DNA from: Puffinus mauretanicus
Taxonomy: Eukaryota > Chordata > Aves > Procellariiformes > Procellariidae
Direction: 5' to 3'
DNA: 64,000 nt
Assembly (NCBI GenBank): GCA_023333565.1
Contig: JAJKFH010001094.1
Coordinates: forward strand, 2,728,001 to 2,792,000
The notes under the pieces were generated by a model. It had not been told where the DNA came from. It searched no databases and saw only the letters and a list, made by a program, of their open reading frames with translations. The position numbers and the translations under genes were made by a program. This document shows positions 25,035-37,520 of the stretch, one piece after another; within the stretch, counting starts at the first letter, position 1; every line of letters begins with the position of its first letter.

Positions 25035-27990
25035 ATACAAATAATAGTTTTCAGCAATGATTGTATTAGCTGTGGAAAAAAAGTAATATTGAGAGCTGAG
25101 TAGCAAATATATTTTCTGTTCTGGGAAACTTTTCATGTCGTCAAAAATGTTCCTGTTGCATAGGGGGGGGCGGGAAACACCTTTAAAAGTTTTCCATCTT
25201 GCAAAGAGTATGTGGGTGTACTTGTGCACTAGCACAAACACGCAGACCAGCCAACACCCCTGTGCTTGGGGCACGTATCCAGCTCTGTGCTATCTTTCAG
25301 CAGCCTCGTGAAGGCTCTTCCAGGGTAGATCTCTCCCAGGCTCTTCTTTGCAGCTATGGAAGCTTCTCCATGCCACTTAATTTTTATGCGAAGCTGGGCA
25401 GCTGCAGTGAGAACGAGTGCCCCCAATATGGCCTGATTTTAAGAGTCTTAGGTAGGATGTGAGCAACTATCTGTAAAGGAGCTCTGAAGCCAGGTCTTGC
25501 ACCCCCAGCGAGCACTGTAACCACCTGTGAGCTGCTGGCTCTCCTTAATCCTCACAGTTTCACACGGGGACTCCAAGTTTGTTTTTTCTAAGAAAATCGC
25601 ATGAGAACAGGTATGTTTCCACAGTGTGTTTCAGCTTCAATGAACTTACTCCATTTTTTCCATTAAAATCTGTTACACTGAAACATTTGTCACTAGCTCT
25701 ATTTCTCCAGACTGCCAACCCATAATGTCTTATGCTAATAATACAAAAGAAGGGTTTTCTAAAATTGAAAACAACCTACATAATACTATTTGAATACAGA
25801 AACTTGGCCTGTTCAAAAAGGCAAATTCTGCAACACTAAGCGGCATCAAAAGTACCAAGCAGGTCTTTCCTGCAGCTGTCGCTTTCCTCAGGTGGTATTT
25901 CTGGGTATTACAGTATGTCAGTTTATATGGTTTATTAGGAGGAATTTACTAACTTTGCAGTGACTAGCCATGCTGTCCTTGCAAGATGTAAAGAAACGAT
26001 GGATCTGGCTGCTGCAGATATAGTTATCTCTGAATGGATTCAAACATCAATGTTACAGCTGAACACATCATAACAGATTTTTTGCTTACGTGTTTACCAT
26101 TACATGATACTTCTAAAACAGATTAAGGAAAAATATATCTATCAAACTGAAACCAATTGCTGCACTTCCTCACTATTGTAACCCTTTCTTGAGTGTAAAT
26201 GCCTCTGGTTGCATTCTGCTTACCACCTGCTGTATAAATAGTGTACTGCTTTTATTTGCTGACTTTATTTACTCAAGAAGACCAATGCAACATGACATCA
26301 TTCACATTATCATTTTTTCAAGTCCTTTTAATAAAATACTTAAATTTTTGTTACTGGTTTTATTTGTTAATATTAGCTTCTATGGTTTGCAATGGATTTT
26401 ACATTATAATCTGCACTGTGACGTTGAAATATGTGTTCCATAACTCCTTTTGTTTGTCAGGGAGAGGTTTTCTTTTGTTTTTACGATTTGTAAGTACATG
26501 ACAACATTTATGATAATATAAAATGCAGAATGAAGTTCTGTCCAAGTTCCAGATGAATGAGTATCAAAAGACACAGTGTGTAAAATACATTGTAGTCTTC
26601 ATCTAAAAGTGGTGGCTGGCTTGGTATGTAAAAAATTCAGGAAACAGTGCAAATATTTAACATATTACTTCTTGTGTATTCCATGTCTCAGAATTGATAC
26701 CTTATAAAGAAGATTGTTGAAAAGCAAGAATTACTAAGTTTTGCCTATGACCTTTACAATAAAGATTTTTTTTTTTTGTTTAGCTTTTACTCAGGGCTTT
26801 TAACAACTTGGTATTTTGAAAGAAGTTTTAAATTCTTGTTCTTGTCTTGCAATGCTGCTTTATCAACAGATATGCATTATCTGCCTCTGGCTGCATATAT
26901 ATTATTCAGTTACTTTGCCTCTGGGATCTCTTAAAAAGCTGTCTGAAGAAATCTAGCTATGAAAGTAACCTCTTTGCTTGTTTCACTGGTTGTTTTTTAA
27001 TGCTGTTCACCTGCAGGGTCATTTTGAATTCAGTGGGAATTTCTTATCCTTTCATGGAGAAGTGGGAGCTGGTTTCTTCTAAACAGCAATGCTTGAACAC
27101 ATGCACACACGTACTCTGGGCATAATTGCATTGCCTTCAGCAGTCCAGAGTACTGGGTAACTTAGAATAAATGTGAATCCAGATTTTTGTACCACCAATT
27201 TGTGAAATTGCTAACATGGATTTTGATAAAGGGGGAAAAGGTAACATTTGGTGAAGGGAAAATGGAGGGAAAGGCAACCCTGGGTCCTGTGAGTTAAAAG
27301 TGGTAGATCCCACCATACTAATGTTACAGATTTAATTACTGGTTTTCTAGTGGGGGGGGGAGGGGAGCGCGGAAGGAGGACCTCACAGTGCTAAGTGGAA
27401 TGTCATGCAAAAAAAGAAGCGTAGGCTCCAAAGGTCCCAAACTGACAGGCTGACTATAGGGCAGCACTGGTAATGCAGTTATGAAAAGGAAAGCGCAAGG
27501 TCTGTGTTCACTGAAAGAAGCATTTCTAGAAGAAATAGTGATGTATAGTGCCATACAGCACGTGCTAGTTTTGTCCTGGTTGTGAAGCCACGTAAATATC
27601 TGTAAAGCCTTTTCCACCGTGTTTGAGGGAGATGGCTCAAAACAGAACAAGTGCAGAAAAAAGATATCTTTTTCCAGTCTGAAAAACGGAAAACTAAGCA
27701 GAAATGACTAAAAATGCATGCAGTGGGTAAATGAAGTGGAAAATAAAAAACCATGCAAGATTGAGATGGGCCAGAGAATATATCATTATTGACTTAGGAT
27801 AAAGTTAGGCAGGAAATTAAGTCAAGTTTCCTGAATTATAGCACTAAGAGTCTTCCAGTGGGAGAGAAGGTAGAGCTACAAAAGTTTGTTAATGTATCTC
27901 TGAGAGTGGGGGACTAGACATGATGGTGCAGGAAACTGCTTTCCACCTTATGTTCCCCTCCTTATCTCCTGTAAGAGGAGAGTAAGGCAG
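25035..27990. other. Gene-free sequence
   Basis: I see no gene. The longest frames are about 104 codons (27336-27650, minus) and have no domain. It holds G runs at 25163-25174 (G8 C G3) and at 27352-27365 (G9 A G4), the latter opening a short GC-rich purine stretch. Confidence 0.6.
25430..25496. repeat. Possible ancient palindromic repeat remnant
   Basis: Starts GGCCTGATTTTAAGAG and ends GAGCTCTGAAGCCAGGTC, which is roughly the inverted counterpart. This matches the layout of an old GGCCTGATTTTCAGAG-ended palindromic repeat, but the centre is not recognisable. Confidence 0.25.
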
Positions 27991-27995
27991 AGTTG

Positions 27996-29560
27996 CTGAG
28001 GATGGTAGGGACCTCTTGAGATCATCTGGTCCAACCCCCCTGCTCAGGCAGGGTCACTTAGATCAAGTCACCCAGGACTGTGTCCAGTTAGGTTTTGAAT
28101 GTCTCCACAGATGTAGACTCCACTACACCTCTGGGCAACCAGTGCCAGTGCTTGCCTCACAGTAAAAATGTGTTTCTGATGTTCAGATGGCATCTCCTGT
28201 GTCTCAGTTTGTGCCCGTTGCCTCTGGTCCTGTCACTGGGCACCACTGAAAAAAGCCTGGCTCTGTCTTCTTTGCACTCTCCCTTCAGGTATTTATATAC
28301 ATTGATAAGATCTCCCTGAGCCTTCTCTTCTCCAGGCTGCACAGTCCCAGCTCTCTCAACCCTTCTCATAAGAGAGATGCTCCAGTCCTTTAGCCATCTT
28401 AATGGGCTGGACTCTCTCCAGTATGTCCGTATCTTTCTTGTACTTTGGAGCCCAGAACTGGACTCAGCACTCCAGATGAGGTCTCCCTAGTGCTGAGCAG
28501 AGGGGGAAAAGATCACCTTCCTTGACTTGCTGGTGATGCTTTTCCTAACATAGCCCAAGATGCACTTGGCCTTCTTTGCTGCAAGATTGCATCGGCTTGC
28601 ATGGACAGCTTGTCATCCACCAGAACCCCAAGGTCCTTTCTCCGCAAAGCTGCTTTCCAGACAGTCCTCCCCCAGTGCGTACAGCTTCCTGGGGTTATTT
28701 CTCCAGAGATTCAGGACTTCTCAGCATTTTCCCTTGCTAAACTTCATAAGATTCCTCTCAGCCCATTTCTCCAGCCTATTGAGGTCCTTCTGAGAATCAC
28801 AGCAGAACCATCTGGTTTGTCAGCCACTCGTTCCAGTTTTGTATCATCTGTGAACTTGCTAAGGGTGCACTCTGTCCCAGTCTTCAGGTCATTAATGAAG
28901 ATGTTGAACAGTATTGACCCCAGTATCCACCCCTGGGGTACACCACTAGTGACTTGCCTCCAAGTGGACTTTGTGCCACTAATTACAACCCTCTGGACCT
29001 AACCATTGAGCCAGTTTGTAATCCACCTCACTGTCACTTATCTAACCTGTATTTTGTCAGATTTATTATGGGAGAGAGCATCAAAGGCTTTACTGAAGTC
29101 CAGGTAGACAACATCCACTGCTCCCCCCTCATCCACCAAGCTGGGCACCTCATTATAGAAGGCTATGAAGTTGATCAAGCATGATTTTCCCTTAAAAAAT
29201 CCACGCTGACTACTTCCAATCACTTTCTTGTCTTTCACGTATTTGGAAATGCTTTCCAGGAGTATTTTCTCTATCACTTTTCCAGGGACTGAGGTGAGGC
29301 TGACCAGCCTTTATTTCCCTGGATCTTTGTTCTTGGAGATAGGAGTGACACTTACTCTCTTCCAGTCTTCAGGAACCTCTCCGAGTCTTCATGACTATTA
29401 AAAGATAACTGAGAGTGGCCTTGAAATGGTATTGGCCAGCTCCCTCAGCACTCATGGGTGCAGCCTTTCAGGCCCCATGGACTTATGTATGCCTGGTTTA
29501 AGTGCTCCCTAACCTGATCCTCCTGCACTGAGGGTAAGTCTTCCTTGCTCTGGGCTTTTC
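27996..29560 (-). mobile_element. CR1 LINE with degraded reverse transcriptase
   Basis: About 1.55 kb of CR1 on the minus strand, from the middle of the reverse transcriptase to the 3' end. Reading on the minus strand, a 79-codon open piece (29277-29038) carries VVYLDFSKAFDALSH, the catalytic motif A of CR1 reverse transcriptase, with LDFSKAFD at 29080-29103. Further on come [10 protein letters not shown] and FNIFINDL, then the active-site motif at 28843-28854, which reads F-T-D-D where CR1 normally has F-A-D-D. The C-terminal tail follows to about 28050. Stops and frameshifts separate these blocks, so no functional ORF2 remains. The 3' end has lost the ATTCTATG-type terminal repeat. The 5' edge is uncertain by tens of bases; similarity fades after about 29560. 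The element is old and immobile. Confidence 0.93.
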
Positions 29561-29655
29561 CCCCTGGTATCAGGGGCAGAAGAGGGAGAAATGTCAATAT
29601 TGAAGTACTGTCTTTATCACCTTTGCTGGATTTTGCAGGAGATCCCCAACAGAGC

Positions 29656-29700
29656 TGGTACTTAACAGGTGGTAACTTAACAGCTGGTACTTAACAGGTG
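29656..29700 (+). repeat. Three-copy minisatellite, about 15-bp unit
   Basis: Three imperfect units of GGTACTTAACAGGT / GGTAACTTAACAGCT / GGTACTTAACAGGTG in a row, just past the 5' edge of the CR1 copy. The 18-mer AGCTGGTACTTAACAGGT occurs exactly at 29653 and 29682. Confidence 0.85.
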
Positions 29701-30492
29701 TGGGACTAAAGCAGAGGCTTGATAAATATTTGTTGTCATTTCTCCTCTGTCAAAGAATGTTAGTGCACCCCATTGTAGTTAAAGCTGATTAAGATGTGTT
29801 GTCTTCCTCATTTGCTCAAAGTGGTATCTAGAGTAACAGCGAGAAAAGCAAAGCAGGTATGGTCATACTATGTAAAGGACATGCCCGGGAGGTAGAACAA
29901 AAAGGTACCTGCTAGAACATCTGTGCAAGTGGAACAGGCCAGGGGAAACTCCATCGAGGGACATTTCAAAGTTCCTTGTCAAACACGTATATTACTTCCA
30001 GGCTTTGCATAGACTGACTCCAGCTCTTTAAAATCTGACCCACATATATGTTTGTGTAAGATGAAAAGATTATTAGAGCTGTTTTATATTTCAGAACATA
30101 GTTTTGGGGATTGCACATGGATGTTGTGATTCATGATCTTACATTGTTTCAGGCTTGGCTTACTAAATTACAGTAGACCTTTAATTTTCTGTTGGTCATT
30201 TATCATATTTAAGATGTATACCTCAAAGCTCTATACTTAAATTAGTGGGACCCCAATTCAATTTAAAGCTTAGAACAGAAAGAAGAAAAAAAAAGTTTTT
30301 TTACAACAGTTTTCCCCCCTGAAAAGTTCTAAAGCATGTAAAAAGCAGAAGTTGTCTAGTAGTGACATTGTTGTGGTCCAGACGTTTCTGAGATGTAAAA
30401 CAGCCTCTGTTGAAACAACACAGCAGTAGTGCCTAACTTGAATTATATGTAGAATTTAGGTTGACAGCATGGAGTTTAGATGAGTCATTTCA

Positions 30493-30582
30493 GGGCCAAA
30501 TTCTGCTTTTCTTGCTGATGCAGGTGGTTCCTGTGACTTCCGTGTGACTGTTCATGTGATTGAGGTAAATTTAAAAAATGGT
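30493..30582. repeat. Probable ancient palindromic repeat (MITE-like) remnant
   Basis: It starts GGGCCAAATTCTGCTTTTCT and continues CTGATGCAGGTGGTTCCTGTG, ACTTCCGTGTGACTGTTCATG, TGATTGAGG. Against the old sauropsid palindromic repeat I remember (start GGGCCAAATTCTG; then CTCATGCAAGTAGTCCCATTG; then ACTTCAATGGGACTACTCATG; then TGAGTAAGG), the 51-base central block aligns without gaps at 38 of 51 positions by hand. The two arms of this copy no longer pair well with each other, as expected after long decay. Such palindromes are usually taken as DNA-transposon derivatives. The consensus is from memory. Confidence 0.5.
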
Positions 30583-33500
30583 CTTTTGAAGATAATTCTT
30601 TCCTCAACAAACTTCCAAGAGGTACTTTTTAAAAAAAAATATTGCTAGATTTTAGTCCAGCACTTTACTTATGAGATATTTGTGAAGTGCTATTGGCACT
30701 GCATTTGTAAGAGTAGCATATTTACATGAACAAAAACTGCATGAGCTGGGTTTGATTACCAAAATTTGCTTCAAGAGCACCTCCTTTCTTTTCAGGCAAT
30801 TTGCAGATTCAGTATTAAAAAAAAAGGGCTGGTGACCAAGACCTTACTTGACTAGTTAACTAAAATATAAGCATGCACTGCAAAAGTACAGCATAGTAGT
30901 AATTTGCTTTCTAGTGGATTTGAATTTTACCTAGGTTTTAATCAGTAGGAGTGGTTCCTTAATTTATTCTTAAATCATCTTGTAGATAACACATTCACAT
31001 CAAAGCTCTAGAATCTGAAGTGCAGTTCTAATGATAATGTATTTCCAAACTGAAAAGACAAACTGAATGCTTGAGTATGTCATGTGCTGAGAAAGCTAAG
31101 TAAAGGTAATTTCTTTCAAATTACTTGGTTCAAGGTGAATACACCATACTGACCTTATTGCTGCTTTGTGCCCAGCACTTCAGAGCAGGACCCACTATAA
31201 ATGTCTTGCAACCTCACCCATTTCGTACCGAGATCCAGAGAAAATCTTTCTTAAGGTGCCATTGGAAAGTTGGGTTGGGTATTTACTTTCCAGAAAACGT
31301 CTCTCTTCTGAGAGGAAGACCTGCTGATAACTTACCCAAACAAGCTGGATAGGTATTCCCTTACCATTACCCTAGTAAGTGTATTTACAAGGTCAGGTTT
31401 CCAGCAGAGAAAAGGAAGTTTATCTGCTGTTGATAGTACAGTAGGTTTTTACAGGGAGGTATTGGATTTCAGTATTCCCCTTTCCACCTGCATTATCTTT
31501 TACAGATACCAAATGACAATTGTTTGCTGACATTTTACTGAAGACTGAGTGAAAGAGTAAACAGTTGAGGGAAAAATCCTTGCCTAGAGCAGCCGAAGTG
31601 GAAAGGAAAAAAAAAAAGCAAGCTCTCTTGGAGAGGTGAGGGTGCTGAAAAACAAACATGAAAATCATTCTTGCAATTGAATGTTTTCCCTGATATTTAA
31701 AAAATGTAAACCATTGCAATTTTACCTCATAGCTCATCTTCTGATCCCAGTCGTCTGAAGATTTCACTTGTTTGGTCTTTTGCTGTCATTGGTTCTTTAA
31801 AACCTGGGATTTGTGGCCTTATCATATCTCAGGGTCTTATGAGAGAGTATTTTCTTGACTGTGCAGAGGTCTTTCTAGCCTGGCAAGGCCGGCTTAAAAG
31901 GCCCTGAAATACAAAGGCATTGTCGAGTGTGCAAAAGGCTTCCAGAAGATAAACTTTTAAACTCTGTTTTTGTTTTGTTCTGCTACTTTACTTTACCATG
32001 GCTAGATGCCTGGGCTCTTCTTTCGCTAAATGTGCAAGTAAAGCTAATCTGGCGTTTGCAGGCTCTCTTAAATTTTGGGCTCTGTTTGTCGGCTGCTAGA
32101 CACCTTACCAGGGCAATGAACTGAGAGACAAAGAGAGTGAAACTGCAAATGCTGGCTGCAGAGGGAAGCATTCATCCCATCACAACAGCCCTTTGTTTTT
32201 CTTGCATTTGGACTGGGTATCTGGTTAAATGTCTGGATACACTAGCTATGGACACCTGACCTTCTCAAGGACAAAACTTGGTGAAATGCAAAGGTGTGTT
32301 TAAAGCTCTGGCTTGACGAAATAGCAAGGCCGTGGCTGGCTGCTGCTAGTTAAATCTGTGAAATCCATAGACTAAACCTCTAGTTAAAAAAAGCTTCCTC
32401 TCATAAGACTACTTCATCTCTTCTTCCAGTCCTATAGAAACTAACATACCCTATACACTGTACTGTATCTTGATATATACAGTAACATTCGCTACGGCTG
32501 ATTTCCAAGGGCAGCTTCATGAAAAGGTGCATTGTATTTTAAAAGAAGTCAAAAATTAGTACTGAAGATTTAGTCAGACTAGCAGGAGGATAGAGGTCAT
32601 CTTCATCTTTCTCACTACTCCCCCTCCCCCAAACGCAAAACAGCACAACTGAAAAAATTGCGCACCACCTGGTTTTTATATTAATATTACTTCATGCCGT
32701 TCTGTAGCTGTGAGCCTGCAGAGGTCTGCACAGCTCACTGACGCCTGAGGCCCAGCCCCTCCACGGAGCTTTGGCTCTGTCGTTCCACCGGGCTCAATCT
32801 GAAGTCAGCAGAGGCGACTGCTGTGTCTTGCTGCCGGTGGGTGCTGGGTTTCTGCTTTGCTTTCCTGGGAGACAATGAGATTCATGTGCAGGAGTGTAGA
32901 GGGGACTTTATTGCAAGCTGCTGGGATATGCTGCTAGACAGTGCTGTGGAGATAGTGATCCATGATTTTGGGGCTGAGGAGGCAGAAGCTCCCCGAGCAT
33001 TGCAGCCCTCTGACAAGCATTGTACAACCACACTGGGCAGTGAAGCCTGCTCCATCCCGCTACACGTGGCGTTATTACAGGGCCAAGCATCTCTGTTCTT
33101 CAGGATTTAAGTTCTTGCCGTATTCCTGTCTGGTTTGTTACTTGAGGTGACTCCCAGGATTGCAGAAAAGAGTGTTTTCCTGCATGTGATGTCTGCTATT
33201 GATTTTGGATGTTGTATAATCTTCCTTTCCCACCATCCCTGCTGCTCATACAAAAATGTTTCTTGGAGGAGAAGGGTGATCCAGTAAGAGGACAATTTTT
33301 CTGTAAACTCTGTCACTGAGGACAGCTATGTTTTGCCCTGGCTGCCCTGGCTCCCTTCCCCTGTGCTCCTGATGGGCTCTCCCACAGTATCTCCAGTTTC
33401 CTTTGCACACACCCCAGAGCTGATCCCTGTGTTCCCCCTTTCCTTCACCCATCTCTTCAGCATCCTTGCGTCCTTCCCAGTTGGGTGCGATGCATCAGGT

Positions 33501-34144
33501 GCTGCAGGGTCCTCTGGTTGATGACTCGTGGATGCAGAGGGGCACGTAGGAAAGAGTCACTGGGAGCTGCTGTGGGTGTCCCTGCTGTGAAGGCACGACC
33601 AGACTCTCCTCCTGCTCTCCTTCCATCCTCAGCTTTCGGGACATTTATGGGAACCTGGTAACTTTCTGAGTCCTACCTTTCCCCACCCCCGTCAAACATA
33701 GTTCAGACCAGCATGTAGGTTCAAAACTGGGAGGAGAAGCAGATAAGCAGAGAGCATAATCATTCAAGCTTATTCCTTGGCAGAACTCAAGCTTGCGATG
33801 CTAGATTTGCAGAGTAACTGGTATTATGTTTGTGGGCAAGGGGTTAGGTTAACCATTAACAGGGGAATGGGGGTTCATGTTCTTCCACCCAAGTTATTTT
33901 GCCCAGCTGCGCACGTTGTCTTTGCCTCTTACGGCCTGTTCTCAGATGATGGCAGGCAGCAGCACTGTGCAGAGCCCTTTCACCTTGGGAAGAACGTGCA
34001 CGGCTGCACTAGGGTTCCCCTTGGCGCCTTTCCAATTTTGTTTCTGCAAAGCTGGACACCTATGAAATTTCCATTACATCAATATAGTAGTTGTTGCAGC
34101 AAAACACAGATCATTCAGCAGTGTTACAGAATTTGTTTGCATTG

Positions 34145-34175
34145 CCTTTTTTTCTTTTTTTTTTTTTTTTTTTTT
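34145..34175. repeat. Poly-T tract (T7 C T21)
   Basis: Pure pyrimidine run with 21 consecutive T. No polyadenylation-signal complement (TTTATT) or transcript-like body is visible next to it, so it is treated as simple sequence rather than a retrocopy tail. Confidence 0.85.
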
Positions 34176-37100
34176 GGTTGAAAAAATAAGCAAGCTGCAT
34201 GGAAAGGGTGAACATATACCCAGGAAATAGTTTGCTGATAACATAGGAGCCTTCATGTCTGCTGGGTGGTGCCCTAAGTTTTCTTAACAAAGAAGTGAGT
34301 GTTAGTTCTTCAAATAAAAGTTACTTCTTGCACTCACGTAACTGAGGCTGAGAATTTCCAAGATGAAAAACTTGGCTTTTTATTTATTTTTCTTTTTTTT
34401 TTAAAATGGGGCATAATTTGAGTGGGATCTCCTCTCCCTCCCGCAAACCCCTACCCCCCACATTGCCCTCCCCACCTTATGAGGATTACAGTATCCCAAA
34501 AACTCTTTAGCACTGTGAGCAAAGGAAACAGAAATGGCTTTGCATTATGAACTGAACAGAGATTAAGTTATTGGCGGCCTTGAAATAGCTCTTTCTCAAC
34601 TTCCATTCCCATGAGGTTATCCACATAAAGTTGCTGTTTAGTACAGGGTCAGCGTGATGAAATTTATTTGTTGAGTCTCTTCGGTGCCAAAGCTTTTGCC
34701 AACAATCTGATCTACCTGATAGTGGTACTATTTCAGAAATGTCCAGTCAGTAAATGAAATGCAGTGTCTGTGGAGTTTCAAAGACAGCAGAAATAAGTGG
34801 GATCAGAGCAAAGAAATCAAAACAAAAATGCCTCGCCTTTTAATAAAATAAATACATATAATAATTACTTAGACCATTTGCAAGCTATGGAAAAGTAGAC
34901 AATATTACTTCTTTCATTTCACATGCTGCTCCTGCCCCTAAGCATATAGAATCTTTTTTATATGGCTCCATCAATGTACTTTATTGGATGTGCTTGTGTC
35001 AACTGCTATTAAAAAAATTAAGTGTTTGCTAGCCCTTTCAGATAAAAATTTATAGTGTCAGATTAAATTGCAGGGGGGAGGGTGTAGGACCAAAGGGTTA
35101 AGACAGTGTGGACTGTGGATTTTGCACACGGTGTCTGTTTTGTTTCCTTTTGTTTCACTACATTTAAAGACCTCTCTGCCCAAACATCAGCTATACCAAA
35201 AAACCACAGTACAGTATAGCTACATAAATTATACATGAAATAAGGGCTTAGGAGATGAAGTCTTGCTGTTTTAAGTACATATATTGTAAAACTATATATG
35301 CTTTTACTTAGTCTCCAAACAGCAAGGGAGGTTTGTCTTTCATTTTATTTTTCAAAACCTTTAATTACCAACATCAAATGAAATGATGATAATCTCCTCT
35401 TTGTTTAGTCATCTGTGAAATGAGTTTATGGCAATGGTTTCCTCTAAGTCAGTACCACATCAAAACCCTAGTGTGTATGGGAGTAGTGAGACTGTGTTAA
35501 CTACGGGCAATTCGATTTAGCATTTTGCATTTTATAAGGAATATTTATACAGGTATAGGGATACCAGGAGAAGCTTTCCACTCATCAGCTTGCCTTTATT
35601 TTTGCTGCAGACTAACATGAAATCTTGGGAAGAGTCCATCATAGGCCTGCCCACCTCTGCAGCTTGACATGGATCACCTCGAGACGACTGAAAACCCCCT
35701 TTGCAGTAACCTCACTGCTCTGACCTCTGCTGTCCTACTGCTACTCTAAGGTAATGTGATTTGACCATCATGCTTTCTGCTTACCTGTAAGTATTAGCCA
35801 AAACTGTTTAAAAAAAAAAGAAAGATGTCAACAAATTGCTTTTGTGTTCTCAGATTCATGAAATACGGCATTTGCAATGCAAAGGCCTGTTTTCATTTGT
35901 TGTATTGCAAAATAAATGTCTGGCAGGAAGTGAAGTTAGCCATCTGTGGTTTCAAATCTCTACCTGCCCAGTGTGGTACACCGGCTGATAACATTATGAC
36001 AGCTTCTTGGCCATCTCAGCTGGTCAGTTTGCTCTAATCTATACGGAAGGAGTGCCTTACCTGCTGGTCCACCTCTGCACCACGGGCTGCTTCTTCACGA
36101 CTGCCTGTTGCAGCCAGGCTGCTGCAGCAATCCTGCAAGACAGAGCCACTGTCCTGTGGGAGTCTCACAGCAGTAGCAGGGAACACAATTGCATTTACTG
36201 AAGCTTAGGGTTATCCCTCACTGGGTGAGCATGGGTCCTGCCTGGAAGGCATGCCTTTCCCTTTTTCCCTCTGGCCCTCTGGCTTTGGCTACAGGGGTTT
36301 TTCTTACATTTGAAGGTCTCAGAATGGCCTTGGAGGCTTTTTGCTCTAATATGGTGTTTGCTAAAGATGATACAAAACACATTAAACTGCCAGTACTTTA
36401 TGCCTCTCTTCTTAGAAAGAGCAGCTGTATGGCAGGACTTTGTTTAGGCTCAAGCAAGGTAGGCACTAGTTTAAGGAAAGCAAACTCATGAAGGCAGCAA
36501 AATCACAGTGGTGATGAGTTGCTCCCTGTCCTTATAGAATGGCATAGGTCCGTGCAAGAGAATGAGCTGCCTGGCCTTGGTCTTGGGTAGCCGTGTGTCC
36601 CGGCTGCTGGTGCATCCAGTCCTAATCGGTGCCTGGAGGTATTTCCGCCCTGCTTCTTTCTTCACCCACGGATGGCAAAATTTGGTGTTGCCTACATGGC
36701 TGAGAAGCTTGCAGCTGCCCTTTTGTAAGGCTGCACATGTTCAGGCAGCAGATTTTGAAAATAAGGTGGAGAACGTAACTGTGTCAAGTGCCTGCAAGGT
36801 GTACTGTAACTTTGTTTAAGACAGGTTAGGGTTCAGGGTGGGCCTCATAGTCATGGTTCATGCCAGGACTGTTTGTCATAATAGCAGTGCAAGGAACAAG
36901 TACAGTGTTGTCAGTATTATTTTAGGAATTTAATCAAGGGCCATATGCTGACTCAGTCACAAGTAGATGATACGGATGTCTTTTCAGTTCTACTCTCACA
37001 GAAGTTTTCACACCCTTTTTCCACCTATTTTATCCTATATTCTTTTTATATGCCATCCATTGTGCTCTGATTATATTCCAAATGATTTTTTTTCTCCTTC

Positions 37101-37369
37101 TGTGTTGTCTTGATTGTCCCATTTTTTGTATGTTCTTTTGATTGTAATTAGAAACCAGTAACACTTTATTCAAACTAGTGGTGTCAGAGGGTTTGAAAAA
37201 TGTGCGTGATGAATTAATTCACACATCCCTTATTCAAAGAGAGAGATGTCAAGTGCCAAAATTTAAAAAAAAATCAGGATTTCAGGAAATCTCAGGATTT
37301 CAGATTTCTGTATTTTACCAGTTAACATCAGAGTAAGACAGCAATAAATGATTATAAAGCTTCTGTTAG

Positions 37370-37520
37370 TCAGTCTCAGAATGGACACTGGTAGTTCAAA
37401 TACAAGTCATCCAATCCTTCACCCCTTTGTCTTAATGATAGACTGCTTGGTATTTTCTCCTAAAGCTTTATTTAACCTATTGTGTGTTAGGTTTCCTGTG
37501 CCAAATCCTCTAGGCCTATT
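37370..37520 (-). mobile_element. Probable ancient CR1 relic
   Basis: The blocks AAGTCATCCAATCCTTCACC, then ATAGACTGCTTGGTATTTTC, TCCTAAAGCTTTATTTAACC and TATTGTGTGTTAGG are spaced like the reverse complement of an old CR1 3' region (GGTCATCTAGTCC..., then GTATATTCTCC, then a CTTTATCTAACCTA block). Divergence is high and I compare with memory only, so this could be chance similarity. Boundaries are rough. Confidence 0.35.

Larger units (their letters stand above)
29701..37365. other. Gene-free sequence
   Basis: I see no supportable gene. Open frames reach about 134 codons (33777-34181, plus); that one ends in a poly-Phe tail created by the T21 run and has no domain. The part from 32700 to 33700 is somewhat GC-richer with overlapping frames on both strands. 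None is recognisable. Confidence 0.6.

Noticed and set aside
33777..34181. 134-codon plus-strand open frame
   Set aside because: It ends in a poly-Phe tail made by the T21 run and shows no domain.
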